In this document: positions 50,644-60,451 of the stretch, piece by piece
How the letters are laid out: each line of letters starts with the position of its first letter
Position numbering within the stretch: the first letter of the stretch is position 1
Source of the DNA: Nonomuraea sp. SYSU D8015
Lineage (GTDB): Bacteria; Actinomycetota; Actinomycetes; Streptosporangiales; Streptosporangiaceae
NCBI RefSeq assembly: GCF_008065375.1
Contig: NZ_VJYI01000005.1
Location: 186,001 to 250,000 of the forward strand
Direction: 5' to 3'
DNA length: 64,000 nt
Translations under genes and position numbers: made by a program
The notes under the pieces: model-generated
Seen by the model: the letters and a program-made list of their open reading frames with translations, nothing else
Database searches by the model: none
Told to the model about the DNA's origin: nothing

Positions 50644-51944
50644 CACCTGCCGAGAAGGAAGTCGCCGACCTCTGCGTGGAGCTGATCCGCGTCGACAGCA
50701 GCAACTACGGGGACGGCAGCGGTCCCGGCGAGCGGGCCGCGGCGGAGGTCGTCATGGCGAGGCTCGCCGAGGTCGGGATCGAGGCGACGTACGTCGAGAG
50801 CGAGCCGGGCCGCGGCAACGTGATCACCCGCGTCGAGGGCACCGACCCGTCCCTGCCCGCCCTGCTCGTCCACGGGCACCTGGACGTGGTGCCGGCCAAC
50901 GCCGCCGACTGGTCGGTCGACCCGTTCGGCGGCGAGGTGCGCGACGGCTACATCTGGGGCCGCGGCGCCGTGGACATGAAGGACATGGACGCGATGATGC
51001 TGGCGGTGCTGCGCCAGCTCAAGCGCGACGGCCGCCGGCCGCGCCGCGACCTCGTGTTCGCCTGGGTGGCCGACGAGGAGGCCGGGGGCGTGTACGGCGC
51101 CAAATACCTCACCGCGCACCACCCGGAGCTGTTCGAGGGCGTCACCGAGGCCATCAGCGAGGTCGGCGGCTACTCGCTGGAGGTCGACCCGTCCCTGCGG
51201 CTCTACCTCATCGAGACGGCCCAGAAGGGCCTGGCCTGGATGAAGCTGATCGCCGACGGCACCGCCGGGCACGGCTCGATGCTCAACTCCGACAACGCCG
51301 TCACCGAGATCGCCAAGGCCGTGGCCAGGATCGGTGATCACGAGTGGCCGCTGACGTACACGCCGACCGTGCGGCAGTTCCTCACGGAGGTCGCCGTCGC
51401 CTTCGGCATCCCCTTCGACGAGTCGGACCCGCAGCCGATCCTCGACAGGATCGGGCCCCTGGTGCGCTTCGTGGGCGCGACGCTGCGGCACACGACCAAC
51501 CCCACCCAGCTCGGGGCCGGCTACAAGTCCAACGTCATCCCGGGGCAGGCCACCGCCGTCGTCGACGGGCGGTTCCTGCCGGGGTTCGAGGAGGAGTTCT
51601 TCAAGACCGTCGACTCGCTGATCGGCCCGCGCGTCCGGCGGGAGTTCGTGCACCACGACATCGCGCTGGAGACGTCGTTCGACGGGGCGCTGGTCGAGTC
51701 GATGATCGCGGCGTTGAAGGCCGAGGACCCGACGGCGCGGGCGATCCCGTACTGCATGTCCGGCGGCACCGACAACAAGACCTTCTTCGCCGACCTCGGG
51801 GTGCGCGGCTTCGGGTTCGTGCCGCTGCGGCTGCCCGGGGACATGGACTTCGCGTCGATGTTCCACGGCGTGGACGAGCGGGTGCCGGTGGACGCGCTGC
51901 AGTTCGGCGTGCGTGTGCTGGACAGGCTGCTGCTGAGCTACTGA
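50640..51944 (+). CDS. M20-family metallopeptidase/deacylase
   Basis: A 434-residue zinc hydrolase of the M20/M25/M40 group (ArgE/DapE/carboxypeptidase-like). Metal and catalytic motifs: LLVHGHLDVVPA (His, Asp), GRGAVDMKDMDAMM, VADEEAGGVYG (catalytic Glu), dimerisation domain with GTAGHGSM, and CMSGGTDNKTF near the C-terminus. No signal peptide. It is coupled to the Lrp regulator and lies across from the MHS transporter: an import-and-hydrolyse unit for an acyl or peptide compound. Confidence 0.92.
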   Translation: MTPAEKEVADLCVELIRVDSSNYGDGSGPGERAAAEVVMARLAEVGIEATYVESEPGRGNVITRVEGTDPSLPALLVHGHLDVVPANAADWSVDPFGGEVRDGYIWGRGAVDMKDMDAMMLAVLRQLKRDGRRPRRDLVFAWVADEEAGGVYGAKYLTAHHPELFEGVTEAISEVGGYSLEVDPSLRLYLIETAQKGLAWMKLIADGTAGHGSMLNSDNAVTEIAKAVARIGDHEWPLTYTPTVRQFLTEVAVAFGIPFDESDPQPILDRIGPLVRFVGATLRHTTNPTQLGAGYKSNVIPGQATAVVDGRFLPGFEEEFFKTVDSLIGPRVRREFVHHDIALETSFDGALVESMIAALKAEDPTARAIPYCMSGGTDNKTFFADLGVRGFGFVPLRLPGDMDFASMFHGVDERVPVDALQFGVRVLDRLLLSY

Positions 51945-51975
51945 CTCTGCGGCCGGCGCGCAGCCGGACGTCACA

Positions 51976-52043
51976 GGGCGGCTGGGCGCCGGCGCGAGCG
52001 GAGGCGACGGGGCGGCTGGACGTCGGCGAGAGCGGAGGTGACG
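51976..52043. repeat. Two 34-bp tandem repeats in the gap before the GH31 gene
   Basis: Units at 51976-52009 and 52010-52043 match at about 30 of 34 positions (GGGCGGCTGG, CGGCG, GAGCGGAGG and GACG blocks). Non-coding. Confidence 0.7.
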
Positions 52044-52141
52044 GGCGCGGGCCGAGCGCAGTCGCAGCCTCCGGCAGGAACATCCCCGCAGCTCCGAGAG
52101 CGCGCGGCAGGGCGCGTGTCGACAGGATTCGCGAACCAATC

Positions 52142-52185
52142 GTCAACCCGTTGACCGTTGACGTTTGTTGGTATGGACAGCAAAC
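52142..52185. promoter_or_regulatory. Candidate operators before the xyloglucan operon
   Basis: GTCAAC-CC-GTTGAC (52142-52155) is a perfect dyad, followed by another GTTGAC (52157-52162). Next comes an imperfect dyad 52163-52185 starting GTTTGTTG and ending CAGCAAAC. All lie 40-85 bases upstream of the GH31 start. The GTTGAC words may double as -35 boxes. No regulator gene is in the window. Confidence 0.5.
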
Positions 52186-52224
52186 TAATTCACGAGTTGG
52201 CGCAGCCGTTCGTAAGGAGCTTCC

Positions 52225-54510
52225 ATGCCCTATCGCCCCCCATTGGTCGCGCACGAGTACTTCGTCGCGGACCCGCCCGAGCTCCCGGTTCGCGCGCGAG
52301 GCGAGGGTGGTCTGTCGGCGCTCACCGCGGCCGAGCTGGTCGCGGCCGACGGCGCCGAGGTGATGCTGAAGGCGGTCACCACGGCGGAGGAGACGCTGGT
52401 CGTCCAGGTGGGCGTGGCCGGTGAGGGCGTGATCCGCGTGCGGTTGTCGGAGGACGCGGCCGCCAGGCCGCGGTCGGAGGGGGCCATCTCCTTGGTGACC
52501 GCCGGCACGTATTCAGGGGCCCGTGCCGGGGTCACCCCCGAGGGCCCGATCGTGATCGACGCGGGCTCGCTGCGGGCCGAGATCAGCCTCGCGCCGTGGC
52601 ACCTTCGTTTCACCGACGCCTCCGGGAACACGCTGGCCGAGCAGGACCGCGGGCACACCGACATCAGCGGCCGGCTGCGCACGCTCCCCTTCGGCCGCTC
52701 GACCGCGAACGGCGCCTCCGTCGCCTACCACGACAGCTTCGCCGCCGCCCCCGACGAGGTGTTCGCCGGGTTCGGGGAGTCGTTCGCCCGGCTCGACAAG
52801 CGCGGCCAGCGCCCGGTCATGTGGAACTTCGACGCCTTCGGCGCCGAGTCGCAGCGCGCCTACAAGAACGTGCCGCTCTACGTGTCGAGCCGCGGCTACG
52901 GCCTGCTGGTCGACAGCGGCGCGCCCACCGAGTTCGACGTGTGCCAGTCCACGCACAGCGTCGTGCAGATCGTCGTGCCGGACGACGTGATGGACTACTA
53001 CGTGATCGCGGGGCCGACGCCGTCCGAGATCCTGGACCGTTACGACCTGCTGACCTGCCGCCCCTCGCTGCCGCCCAAGTGGGCGTTCGGGACCTGGATC
53101 TCGTCCGGCTTCTGCGTGGACAGCCAGGAGCGCGTGCTGGCCAGGGCGCGGACGATCAGGGAGCGCGGCATCCCGTGCGACGTGCTTCACCTGGACACCT
53201 ACTGGCAGACCGACGGGCACTGGTCGGATTTGCAGTGGGATCCCACGAACTTCCCGCAGCCGGAGCAGATGCTGGACGAGCTGCATGAGATGGGGTTCAA
53301 GGTCTGTCTCTGGATGAATCCCTACATCTCCCATCGCAGCCCGGCCTTTGAGGAAGCATCCCGCGCCGGATATTTCCTGAAGAAGGAGGATGGGGAGACC
53401 TACGTCGCCGACTGCTGGCACGGGTCGTTCCCCGCCTGCGGGATCGTCGACTTCACCAACCCGGCCGCGACCACCTGGTTCAAGGGTCTGCTCGAGAGCC
53501 TGCTGCGACAGGGCGTGGACGCGTTCAAGACCGACTTCGCCGAGGGCGTGCCGGCGGACGCCGTCGCGTACAACGGGATGAGCGGGACCGACCTGCACAA
53601 CGTCTACACGCTGCTGTTCAACGACGCGGTGGCCGCGGTCACCCGCGAGGTCAACGGGCACGAGCTCGTGTGGGCGCGCTCGTCGTACCTCGGCGGGCAG
53701 CGCCACAGCGCCCAGTGGAACGGCGACACCTACACCAGCTACGCCGCCATGGGCAGCACGATCAGGGGTGGGCTCGCGCACGGCCTGTCCGGCGTGCCGT
53801 TCTGGAGCCACGACGCGGGCGGCTTCACCGGCCGGCCGACCGACGACCTGTACGTCCGCTGGACCCAGTTCGGCGCCCTGTCCCCGCTGCTGCGGCTGCA
53901 CGGCACGACCACGCGCGAGCCGTGGGAGTTCCCCGCCGTCGAGGAGCAGGCCGTGCAGGCGCTCAAGCTGCGCTACCGGCTGATGCCGTACCTCTACTCG
54001 GCGGCCGTCGAGGCCGCGCGCACCGGCGCGCCGATCATGCGGGCGCTGTGCGTGGACTTCCCCGACGACCCGGTGGCCTGGCAGGCCGATCTGGAATACC
54101 TGCTCGGCCGTGACCTGCTGGTCGCGCCCATGATCGCGCCGGAGGGCGTCCGGCAGGTGTACCTGCCGCGTGGCACGTGGGTCGACTACTGGACGGGCGA
54201 GGTGCTGGAGGGCTCGCGCTACGTCCGGGTCGCCAAGCCGCTCGACCAGATCCCCCTCTTCGTCCGGCACGGCGCGCTCATCCCGGTCGCCCCGCCGGGC
54301 GACACCATCGACGTGCCTGCCGAGATCACCCTCGTCGCCTTCGGGGGCGGCGGCGGAACTACCCGAATCCACGACGAAGACGGCGTGACGGTCGCCGTCG
54401 CCACCAGGGACGGCGACGAGCTGCACGTCGCCGTCACCGGCCCGAAGCGCGTCACCGCGGTCGAGATCGTCCCGGTGGCCGGAGCTCCCGCGCGGGCCGT
54501 CATCTCGTAA
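52225..54510 (+). CDS. Glycoside hydrolase family 31, alpha-xylosidase type
   Basis: A 761-residue intracellular enzyme (no signal peptide) close in layout to E. coli YicI (772 residues), which removes the non-reducing alpha-1,6-xylose of xyloglucan oligosaccharides. N-terminal beta-sandwich, barrel with the nucleophile Asp437 (VDAFKTDFAEGVP, the YicI KTDFGE motif) and acid/base Asp501 (QWNGDTYTS), then the C-terminal beta domains. KTDF rather than the alpha-glucosidase WxDM motif is the reason for the alpha-xylosidase call. The start has AAGGAG upstream. It is the first gene of the sugar operon. Confidence 0.9.
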   Translation: MPYRPPLVAHEYFVADPPELPVRARGEGGLSALTAAELVAADGAEVMLKAVTTAEETLVVQVGVAGEGVIRVRLSEDAAARPRSEGAISLVTAGTYSGARAGVTPEGPIVIDAGSLRAEISLAPWHLRFTDASGNTLAEQDRGHTDISGRLRTLPFGRSTANGASVAYHDSFAAAPDEVFAGFGESFARLDKRGQRPVMWNFDAFGAESQRAYKNVPLYVSSRGYGLLVDSGAPTEFDVCQSTHSVVQIVVPDDVMDYYVIAGPTPSEILDRYDLLTCRPSLPPKWAFGTWISSGFCVDSQERVLARARTIRERGIPCDVLHLDTYWQTDGHWSDLQWDPTNFPQPEQMLDELHEMGFKVCLWMNPYISHRSPAFEEASRAGYFLKKEDGETYVADCWHGSFPACGIVDFTNPAATTWFKGLLESLLRQGVDAFKTDFAEGVPADAVAYNGMSGTDLHNVYTLLFNDAVAAVTREVNGHELVWARSSYLGGQRHSAQWNGDTYTSYAAMGSTIRGGLAHGLSGVPFWSHDAGGFTGRPTDDLYVRWTQFGALSPLLRLHGTTTREPWEFPAVEEQAVQALKLRYRLMPYLYSAAVEAARTGAPIMRALCVDFPDDPVAWQADLEYLLGRDLLVAPMIAPEGVRQVYLPRGTWVDYWTGEVLEGSRYVRVAKPLDQIPLFVRHGALIPVAPPGDTIDVPAEITLVAFGGGGGTTRIHDEDGVTVAVATRDGDELHVAVTGPKRVTAVEIVPVAGAPARAVIS

Positions 54511-54527
54511 CACCCCCTGGAGGGACG

Positions 54528-55832
54528 ATGCTGAAGTTGAGAAGCGCAGCGGTGCTGGCCGCCGCCGCGCTCGCCCTAGCAGCCTGCGGCTCCGGCTCGG
54601 AGAGCCCGTCGCCCGCGCAGAGCGGCCAGCCCCGCACGCTGAAGCTCTGGCACTACGAGTCGAAGGACAGCGCCATGGCCAAGGCGTGGGCCGAGGCGAT
54701 CAAGAAGTTCGAGGCGTCGCACCCGAACGTGACCGTCAAGTTCGAGGAGAAGGGCTTCGAGCAGATCCAGAAGACCGCGAGCATGGTGCTCAACTCCGAC
54801 GAGGCGCCCGACATCATGGAGTACAACAAGGGCAACGCCACGGCCGGACTGCTGTCCAAGCAGGGTCTGCTGACGAACCTCACCGAGGAGGCCACCAAGC
54901 GCGGCTGGGACAAGCTGCTGCCGGGCGGCCTGCAGACGACCGCCAAATACGACGACCGGGGCGTCATGGGCTCCGGCAACTGGTACGGCGTGCCGAACTA
55001 CGGCGAGTTCGTGATGGTCTATTACAACAAGGACCTGTTCGACAAGCACAAGGTCAAGGTCCCGACCACGTTCGAGGAGTTCACCGCCGGGCTGGACACG
55101 TTCGTCAAGGCCGGGGTGACCCCCATCGCGAACGCCGGCGCCGAGTACCCGGCCCAGCAGATCCTCTACCAACTCGCGCTCACCAAGGCGCAGAAGCCGT
55201 GGCTGGACGCCTTCCAGTCCTACAAGGGCAAGGTCGACTTCCACGGCCCCGAGTTCACCTACGGCGCGGAGACCTTCGCCGACTGGGTGAAGAAGGGCTA
55301 CATCGCCAAGAACTCGGCCGGGCTCAAGGCCGAGGACATGGGCGTGGCCTTCATGAACGGCAAGTTCCCCATCATGATCAGCGGTAGCTGGTGGTACGGC
55401 CGCGTGGCCTCCACGATCAAGGACTTCCAGTGGGGCCACTTCCTGTTCCCCGGCGCCACCATGTCGCCCGGTTCGAGCGGAAACCTCTGGGTCGTCCCTG
55501 AGAACTCCAAGAACAAGGACCTGGCCTACGACTTCATCGACATCACGATGAGCAAGGAGATTCAGAACCTCCTGGGCAACTCTGGCGGCGTGCCCGTGGC
55601 CGCCGACCCGACCGCGATCACCGACGCCAAGAGCAAGGAGCTCATCGAGTCCTTCAACAAGCTGACCGCCGCCGACGGCCTGGCCTTCTACCCCGACTGG
55701 CCGGCGCCCGGTTACTACGACGTCCTCGTGGCCGGCGTCCAGAACCTCATCAACGGCAGCAAGACGCCCTCCGCGGTGCTGGACGAGATCGCCAAGCCCT
55801 ACGAGGACAACCTCGCCGACATTGGCAACTAA
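54528..55832 (+). CDS. Sugar ABC transporter substrate-binding lipoprotein (CUT1)
   Basis: A 434-residue binding protein: signal with lipobox LAAC (Cys about 20), then the family-1 extracellular binding fold (LKLWHYESKDSAMAKAWAEA; YGVPNYGEFVMVYYNKDLFD; GSSGNLWVVPENSKNKDLAY). The clustering with GH31, GH3 and GH74 suggests xyloglucan oligosaccharides as ligand. GGAGGG precedes the ATG. It is followed directly by the two permeases. Confidence 0.92.
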   Translation: MLKLRSAAVLAAAALALAACGSGSESPSPAQSGQPRTLKLWHYESKDSAMAKAWAEAIKKFEASHPNVTVKFEEKGFEQIQKTASMVLNSDEAPDIMEYNKGNATAGLLSKQGLLTNLTEEATKRGWDKLLPGGLQTTAKYDDRGVMGSGNWYGVPNYGEFVMVYYNKDLFDKHKVKVPTTFEEFTAGLDTFVKAGVTPIANAGAEYPAQQILYQLALTKAQKPWLDAFQSYKGKVDFHGPEFTYGAETFADWVKKGYIAKNSAGLKAEDMGVAFMNGKFPIMISGSWWYGRVASTIKDFQWGHFLFPGATMSPGSSGNLWVVPENSKNKDLAYDFIDITMSKEIQNLLGNSGGVPVAADPTAITDAKSKELIESFNKLTAADGLAFYPDWPAPGYYDVLVAGVQNLINGSKTPSAVLDEIAKPYEDNLADIGN

Positions 55833-56696
55833 ATGAGAGTACGCACGAGGGGATACTGGCTCTACCTGATCCCCAGCCTGATTCTCTTCCTGGGCGTCAT
55901 CGTCGTCCCGTTCCTCATGAACGTGGGCGCCAGCTTCACCCGCTGGTCCGGGGTGGGCACGCCCAGGTGGATCGGGTTCGACAACTACGCCCGTCTGCTC
56001 AAGGACGAGCGGTTCTGGCAGTCGTTCCAGCACAACGTGGCGCTGATCGTGGCCATGGCCATCGTGCCGACCGCGATCGGCCTCGTGCTGGCGTCCGCGT
56101 TGTTCGACTACATCGGCAAGCGGTTCGGGCCGCGCACGGCCTCGGCGCTGCGGGCGATGTACTACCTGCCCCAGATCCTGCCCGTGGCGGTGGCCGGCGT
56201 GGTGTGGGGCTGGATGCTGCATCCGTCGTACGGCGCGGTCAACCAGATCTTCGGGCTGGACCTGGACTATCTCGGCGATCCCGACCTGGCGCTGGCCACG
56301 GTCATGGCCGTCATGGTCTGGTTCCAGCTCGGCTACCCGGTGGTGATCTTCATGGCGGGGTTGCAGCGCGTGGACCCGGCCTATTACGAGGCGGCCGAGA
56401 TCGACGGGGCCTCGTGGTGGCGCAAGTTCTGGCACATCACGATCCCGCAGATCCGGCCGGAGATCTTCGTGGTGCTGCTGACGTGCACGATCGCCGCGCT
56501 GAAGGTGTTCGGGCCGATCTTCGTGCTGACCCGGGGCGGACCCGGCAACGCGACCATGGTCCCGTCGTACTTCTCGTACCTGAACTTCTTCCAGAAGAGC
56601 AACGTCGGGTACGGCGCGGCGATCGCCACGGTGCTGGCGCTGATCATCATCGTGGTGACGTTCCTGTTCCTGCGCGTCCAGGAGCGTGAGCAATGA
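55833..56696 (+). CDS. Sugar ABC transporter permease 1 (MalF-like)
   Basis: A 287-residue permease with six hydrophobic helices and the coupling EAA loop YYEAAEIDGASWWRKFWHIT. The ATG follows the binding-protein stop without a gap. No ATPase gene is in the operon; a shared MsiK-type ATPase elsewhere in the genome, as in Streptomyces, would be needed. Confidence 0.93.
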   Translation: MRVRTRGYWLYLIPSLILFLGVIVVPFLMNVGASFTRWSGVGTPRWIGFDNYARLLKDERFWQSFQHNVALIVAMAIVPTAIGLVLASALFDYIGKRFGPRTASALRAMYYLPQILPVAVAGVVWGWMLHPSYGAVNQIFGLDLDYLGDPDLALATVMAVMVWFQLGYPVVIFMAGLQRVDPAYYEAAEIDGASWWRKFWHITIPQIRPEIFVVLLTCTIAALKVFGPIFVLTRGGPGNATMVPSYFSYLNFFQKSNVGYGAAIATVLALIIIVVTFLFLRVQEREQ

Positions 56697-57514
56697 GGGG
56701 GCCGGGACGCTGGGCGGTGCTGTTCGCGCTGGTCGTGCTGGCGGTCGTGATGCTGTTCCCGTTCGCGATCGTGGCGATCAACGCGGTCAAGTCGCCGGCC
56801 GAATACAGCTCGCAGGGCCCGCTCAGCCTGCCGGACGGGCTCTACCTCCAGGGGATCATCGACTTCTGGAACCGGGTCGACTTCGGCACCAAGCTCTGGA
56901 ACAGCTTCGTCATCAGCGCTTCGGTGGCGGTGCTGGCCGTCGTGCTGTCGGTGCTCAACGCGTACGCGCTGGGCATCGGCAGGGTGAAGGGCCGGCTGTC
57001 GATCCTCGTGGTGTTCCTGGTGGCCAACACGCTGCCACAGGAGGCGCTGGCCTACCCGCTCTACTACCTGTCCAAGGCCGTCGGGTTGTACGACACCCAG
57101 CTGGCCGTGATCATCGTCATGACCGTGATCCAGGCGGCGTTCGGCACGTACCTGCTGAGCGCGGTCCTGGGCCAGTTCCCGAAGGAGATCCTCGAGGCCG
57201 CGTCGATCGACGGCGCGGGGCGGTGGCGGTCCCTGTGGCGGATCGTCGTGCCGATCAGCAGACCCACCATCAACGTCCTGCTGATCTTCTTCTTCATCTG
57301 GACCTGGAACGAGTTCTTCCTGCCGCTCATCTTCCTGATCTCGAACGACACCCAGACGGTGCCGGTCGCACTCGCCGTCCTGCAGGGCGAGAAGTTCATG
57401 GACGCCACCATGTCCAGCGCTTCGGCACTGCTCGGCGTCGTGCCGGCGATCGCCTTCTTCCTGATCTTCCAGCGCACGCTGACCCGAGGAGTGACGGTCG
57501 GCGCCATCAAGTGA
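56693..57514 (+). CDS. Sugar ABC transporter permease 2 (MalG-like)
   Basis: A 273-residue permease with the EAA loop EILEAASIDGAGRWRSLWRI and six hydrophobic helices (FALVVLAVVMLFPFAIVAIN first). It overlaps permease 1 by ATGA and precedes the GH3 gene by 13 bases. Confidence 0.93.
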   Translation: MRGPGRWAVLFALVVLAVVMLFPFAIVAINAVKSPAEYSSQGPLSLPDGLYLQGIIDFWNRVDFGTKLWNSFVISASVAVLAVVLSVLNAYALGIGRVKGRLSILVVFLVANTLPQEALAYPLYYLSKAVGLYDTQLAVIIVMTVIQAAFGTYLLSAVLGQFPKEILEAASIDGAGRWRSLWRIVVPISRPTINVLLIFFFIWTWNEFFLPLIFLISNDTQTVPVALAVLQGEKFMDATMSSASALLGVVPAIAFFLIFQRTLTRGVTVGAIK

Positions 57515-57527
57515 TGGAGAACCCCCG

Positions 57528-60407
57528 ATGCGAAAAATCCCGCTGTTAGCCACCCTTGCCCTGGCGGCCTCTCTGGTGACCGCCCCCGCCCACGCCGCTC
57601 AGGACTACCCCTTCCAGAACCCGCGTCTGCCGCTTGAGCAGCGCGTGAACGACCTGCTCGGCCGGCTCACGCTGGACGAGAAACTGAGCCTGCTGCACCA
57701 GTCGCAGGCGGCGATCCCCCGCCTCGGCATCGCCTACCACAAGAACGGCACCGAGGCGCTGCACGGCGTCGCCTGGTCCAACCACCTCAACGACGGCTGG
57801 AGGCAGAAGTTCGCCAACGGCACGGTGTTCCCGCAGGCCGTGGGCCTGGCCAGTACCTGGGACCCGGAGCTGATCAAGAAGGTCGGCTCCGTGGTCGGCG
57901 ACGAGGTGCGCGGCTTCAACGACGTCGACCCGATCCTGTGGGGTCTGCAGGTATGGGCGCCCGTGGTGGACCCGCTGCGTGACCCGCGGGCGGGCCGCAA
58001 CGAGGAAGGCTATTCGGAGGACCCGCTCCTGACCGGCGCCATGGCGACGGCCTACGGCAAGGGCCTGCAGGGCGACGACCCCTTCTACCTGAAGGCCGCG
58101 CCCGTGCTGAAGCACTACCTGGGCTACAACAACGAGACCACCCGCAGCCTTTCCTCATCCAACCTGACGCCGAAGCTCAAGCGTGAGTACTACGAGCAGG
58201 GCTTCAAGGCGGCGATCTCGGCTGACGCCGCGACCGGCGTCATGGCCTCGTACAACCTGGTCAACGGGCGGCCCGCGCATGTCAACCCGGACCTGAACAC
58301 CGTGGTCAGGTCGTGGACAAACAAGACGCTCTACAACGTCAGCGACGCGTGGGGCCCGCACGCGCTCACCGACCTGCAGAGGTACTTCGACAACAAGCCC
58401 GAGGCGTTCGCCGCCGTGCTGAAGAGCGGGCAGGACAGCTTCACCATCGACGACAGCAACAGCGGGCCGCTGGTCACGAATCTCAAGGCCGCTCTGGAGC
58501 AGGGCCGGATCACCGAGGCCGACGTGGACAACGCCGTGCGCCACGCCCTGTCGATCCGGACCCGGCTGGGGCATTTCGATCCTGACGGCGGGCCGTACAA
58601 GAAGATCACCAAGGACGTGATCAACAGCGCGGAGCACCAGAAGCTCAACCGCGAGACCGCGGCCAAGGCCGCGGTGCTGCTGAAGAACTCCGGCGTGCTG
58701 CCGCTGGCCGAGCCCAAGTCCGCGGCGGTGGTCGGCCCGCTGTCCGACAAGCTCTACCGCGACTGGTACTCCGGCCAGATGCCCTACCAGGTGACGCCGC
58801 TCGCCGGCGTCAAGGAGCGCGTCGGTGATGTCGCCACCAGCGAGGGGCTGGAGCGGATCGCGCTCAAGCACCTGGCCTCCGGCAAGTACATCACCGCCAC
58901 CGGCACGGGCCCGGACGACAACGCCGCGCTCACTGACACCGCGCCGACGGCGGCCTCGCAGTGGGACCTGACCGACTGGACCGGCGGCGTGTCCACGCTG
59001 CGCAACGCCGGCAACGGCAAGCTGCTCGGCGGCGACTGGCGCTCGCTCGACACCGACGACGCCGAGCCCGACGGCTGGTACGTGCAGCAGCAGTTCGCGC
59101 TGGAGCGCCAGTCCGACGGCACCTACCTCGTCAGGTACGCCGGCTGGGAGAGCGTCGAGGGCTGGTACGGCCTGCCCGACCCGTACGTCACAGTGACCGC
59201 CGACGGCGCGCTCGCCCTGGCCCCGAAGGCGCAGGCGGCGAAGTTCGGCAAGGAGGTCGTCTCCGACGGCATCGCCGCGGCCGCCGCGCAGGCCGCCAAG
59301 GCGGAGGTCGCGGTCGTGGTGGTGGGCAGCCACCCGTTCGTGGCCGGGCGCGAGTTCCACGACCGCGACAACCTGCAGCTCGGCGACGGGCAGAAGCGGC
59401 TCATCGAGGCCGTGAGCAAGGCCAACCCGAAGACCGTCGTGGTCCTGGAGACCAGCTACCCGGTGATCGTGGACGCGCCGAACCTGCTGTGGACCACGCA
59501 CGCGGGCGCCGAGACCGGTCACGCCGTCGCCGACGTGATCTTCGGCGACGTCAACCCGGGCGGCCGGCTCACCCAGACCTGGCCGGCCACCGACAACCTG
59601 CCGAGCATCCTGGACTACGACCTGGCCAAGACCGGGATGACGTACCTGTACGGGAAGAGCAAGCCGCTCTACTCGTTCGGCCACGGGCTGAGCTACACCA
59701 CGTTCGGCTACCAGGGCCTGCGGGTGCAGGGCGACAAGGTGAGCGTGAAGGTCACCAACACCGGCAGGGTGAAGGGCGACGAGGTGGTCCAGCTCTACAC
59801 CCACCAGCAGCAGTCCCGCTTCAAGCAGCCGGTCAAGCAGCTGCGCGGCTTCCAGCGGGTCACGCTGAACCCGGGTGAGACCCGTACGGTCACCTTCACC
59901 CTGAAGAAGTCGGACCTGGCCGTCTGGGACTACACCCGGGGCAAGTGGATCGTCGAGAACGCCACCCATGACGTGCTCGTCGGCTCCTCCTCCGACCGGA
60001 TCCGCCAGACCACCACGCTGCGCGTCTCCGGCGAGACCGTCCCGGTCCGCGACCTGGCCAAGACCACCAGGGCGATGGACTTCGACGACTACTCGGGCGT
60101 CTTCTTCGCGGACGAGACCAAGGCCGCCGGCGAGGTCGTCGAGGGCTCGGCGGGTGACTGGATCTCCTTCACCAAGGCCTCCTGGGGCTCGCGCCTCACG
60201 GCCTCGGTGGCCTCGGTGAACGGCGGCTCGTTCGAGGTGCGCAGCGGCTCGCCGACGGGCACGCTGCTCGGCACCGTCCAGGTGCCCGCCACCGGCGGGA
60301 TCTACCAGTACGGAACGGCGAGCGCCTCGGTCAAGCCGGGCACGGGCGCCGTGTACCTCGTGTTCAAGGGCGATCTGCGGATCAAGGACTTCGCGCTCGT
60401 CCGATGA
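57528..60407 (+). CDS. Secreted glycoside hydrolase family 3 (beta-glucosidase/beta-xylosidase type) with inserted and C-terminal domains
   Basis: A 959-residue exported enzyme. Signal peptide (KIPLLATLALAASLVTAPAH). GH3 barrel with KHYLGYNNET and nucleophile Asp273 (NVSDAWGP); GH3 C-domain (VLLKNSGVLPLAEPKSAAVV), interrupted at about 440-550 by a beta-trefoil-like insert (RIALKHLASGKYITATGTGP; TDWTGGVSTLRNAGNGKLLG), resuming at VVVVGSHPFVAGREFHDRD; fibronectin-like domain (VKVTNTGRVKGDEVVQLYTH); last about 120 residues a CBM6-like beta domain. It should remove glucose or other residues from xyloglucan oligosaccharides outside. It ends at the terminator 60410-60451. Confidence 0.92.
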   Translation: MRKIPLLATLALAASLVTAPAHAAQDYPFQNPRLPLEQRVNDLLGRLTLDEKLSLLHQSQAAIPRLGIAYHKNGTEALHGVAWSNHLNDGWRQKFANGTVFPQAVGLASTWDPELIKKVGSVVGDEVRGFNDVDPILWGLQVWAPVVDPLRDPRAGRNEEGYSEDPLLTGAMATAYGKGLQGDDPFYLKAAPVLKHYLGYNNETTRSLSSSNLTPKLKREYYEQGFKAAISADAATGVMASYNLVNGRPAHVNPDLNTVVRSWTNKTLYNVSDAWGPHALTDLQRYFDNKPEAFAAVLKSGQDSFTIDDSNSGPLVTNLKAALEQGRITEADVDNAVRHALSIRTRLGHFDPDGGPYKKITKDVINSAEHQKLNRETAAKAAVLLKNSGVLPLAEPKSAAVVGPLSDKLYRDWYSGQMPYQVTPLAGVKERVGDVATSEGLERIALKHLASGKYITATGTGPDDNAALTDTAPTAASQWDLTDWTGGVSTLRNAGNGKLLGGDWRSLDTDDAEPDGWYVQQQFALERQSDGTYLVRYAGWESVEGWYGLPDPYVTVTADGALALAPKAQAAKFGKEVVSDGIAAAAAQAAKAEVAVVVVGSHPFVAGREFHDRDNLQLGDGQKRLIEAVSKANPKTVVVLETSYPVIVDAPNLLWTTHAGAETGHAVADVIFGDVNPGGRLTQTWPATDNLPSILDYDLAKTGMTYLYGKSKPLYSFGHGLSYTTFGYQGLRVQGDKVSVKVTNTGRVKGDEVVQLYTHQQQSRFKQPVKQLRGFQRVTLNPGETRTVTFTLKKSDLAVWDYTRGKWIVENATHDVLVGSSSDRIRQTTTLRVSGETVPVRDLAKTTRAMDFDDYSGVFFADETKAAGEVVEGSAGDWISFTKASWGSRLTASVASVNGGSFEVRSGSPTGTLLGTVQVPATGGIYQYGTASASVKPGTGAVYLVFKGDLRIKDFALVR

Positions 60408-60409
60408 GC

Positions 60410-60451
60410 GTTTCGTGGCGGCCATGAGCATGGTCGTGGCCGCCACGAAAC
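60410..60451 (+). terminator. Terminator of the xyloglucan operon
   Basis: GTTTCGTGGCGGCCA (60410-60424) and TGGCCGCCACGAAAC (60437-60451) form a perfect 15-bp stem with a 12-base loop, three bases after the GH3 stop. Confidence 0.88.
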
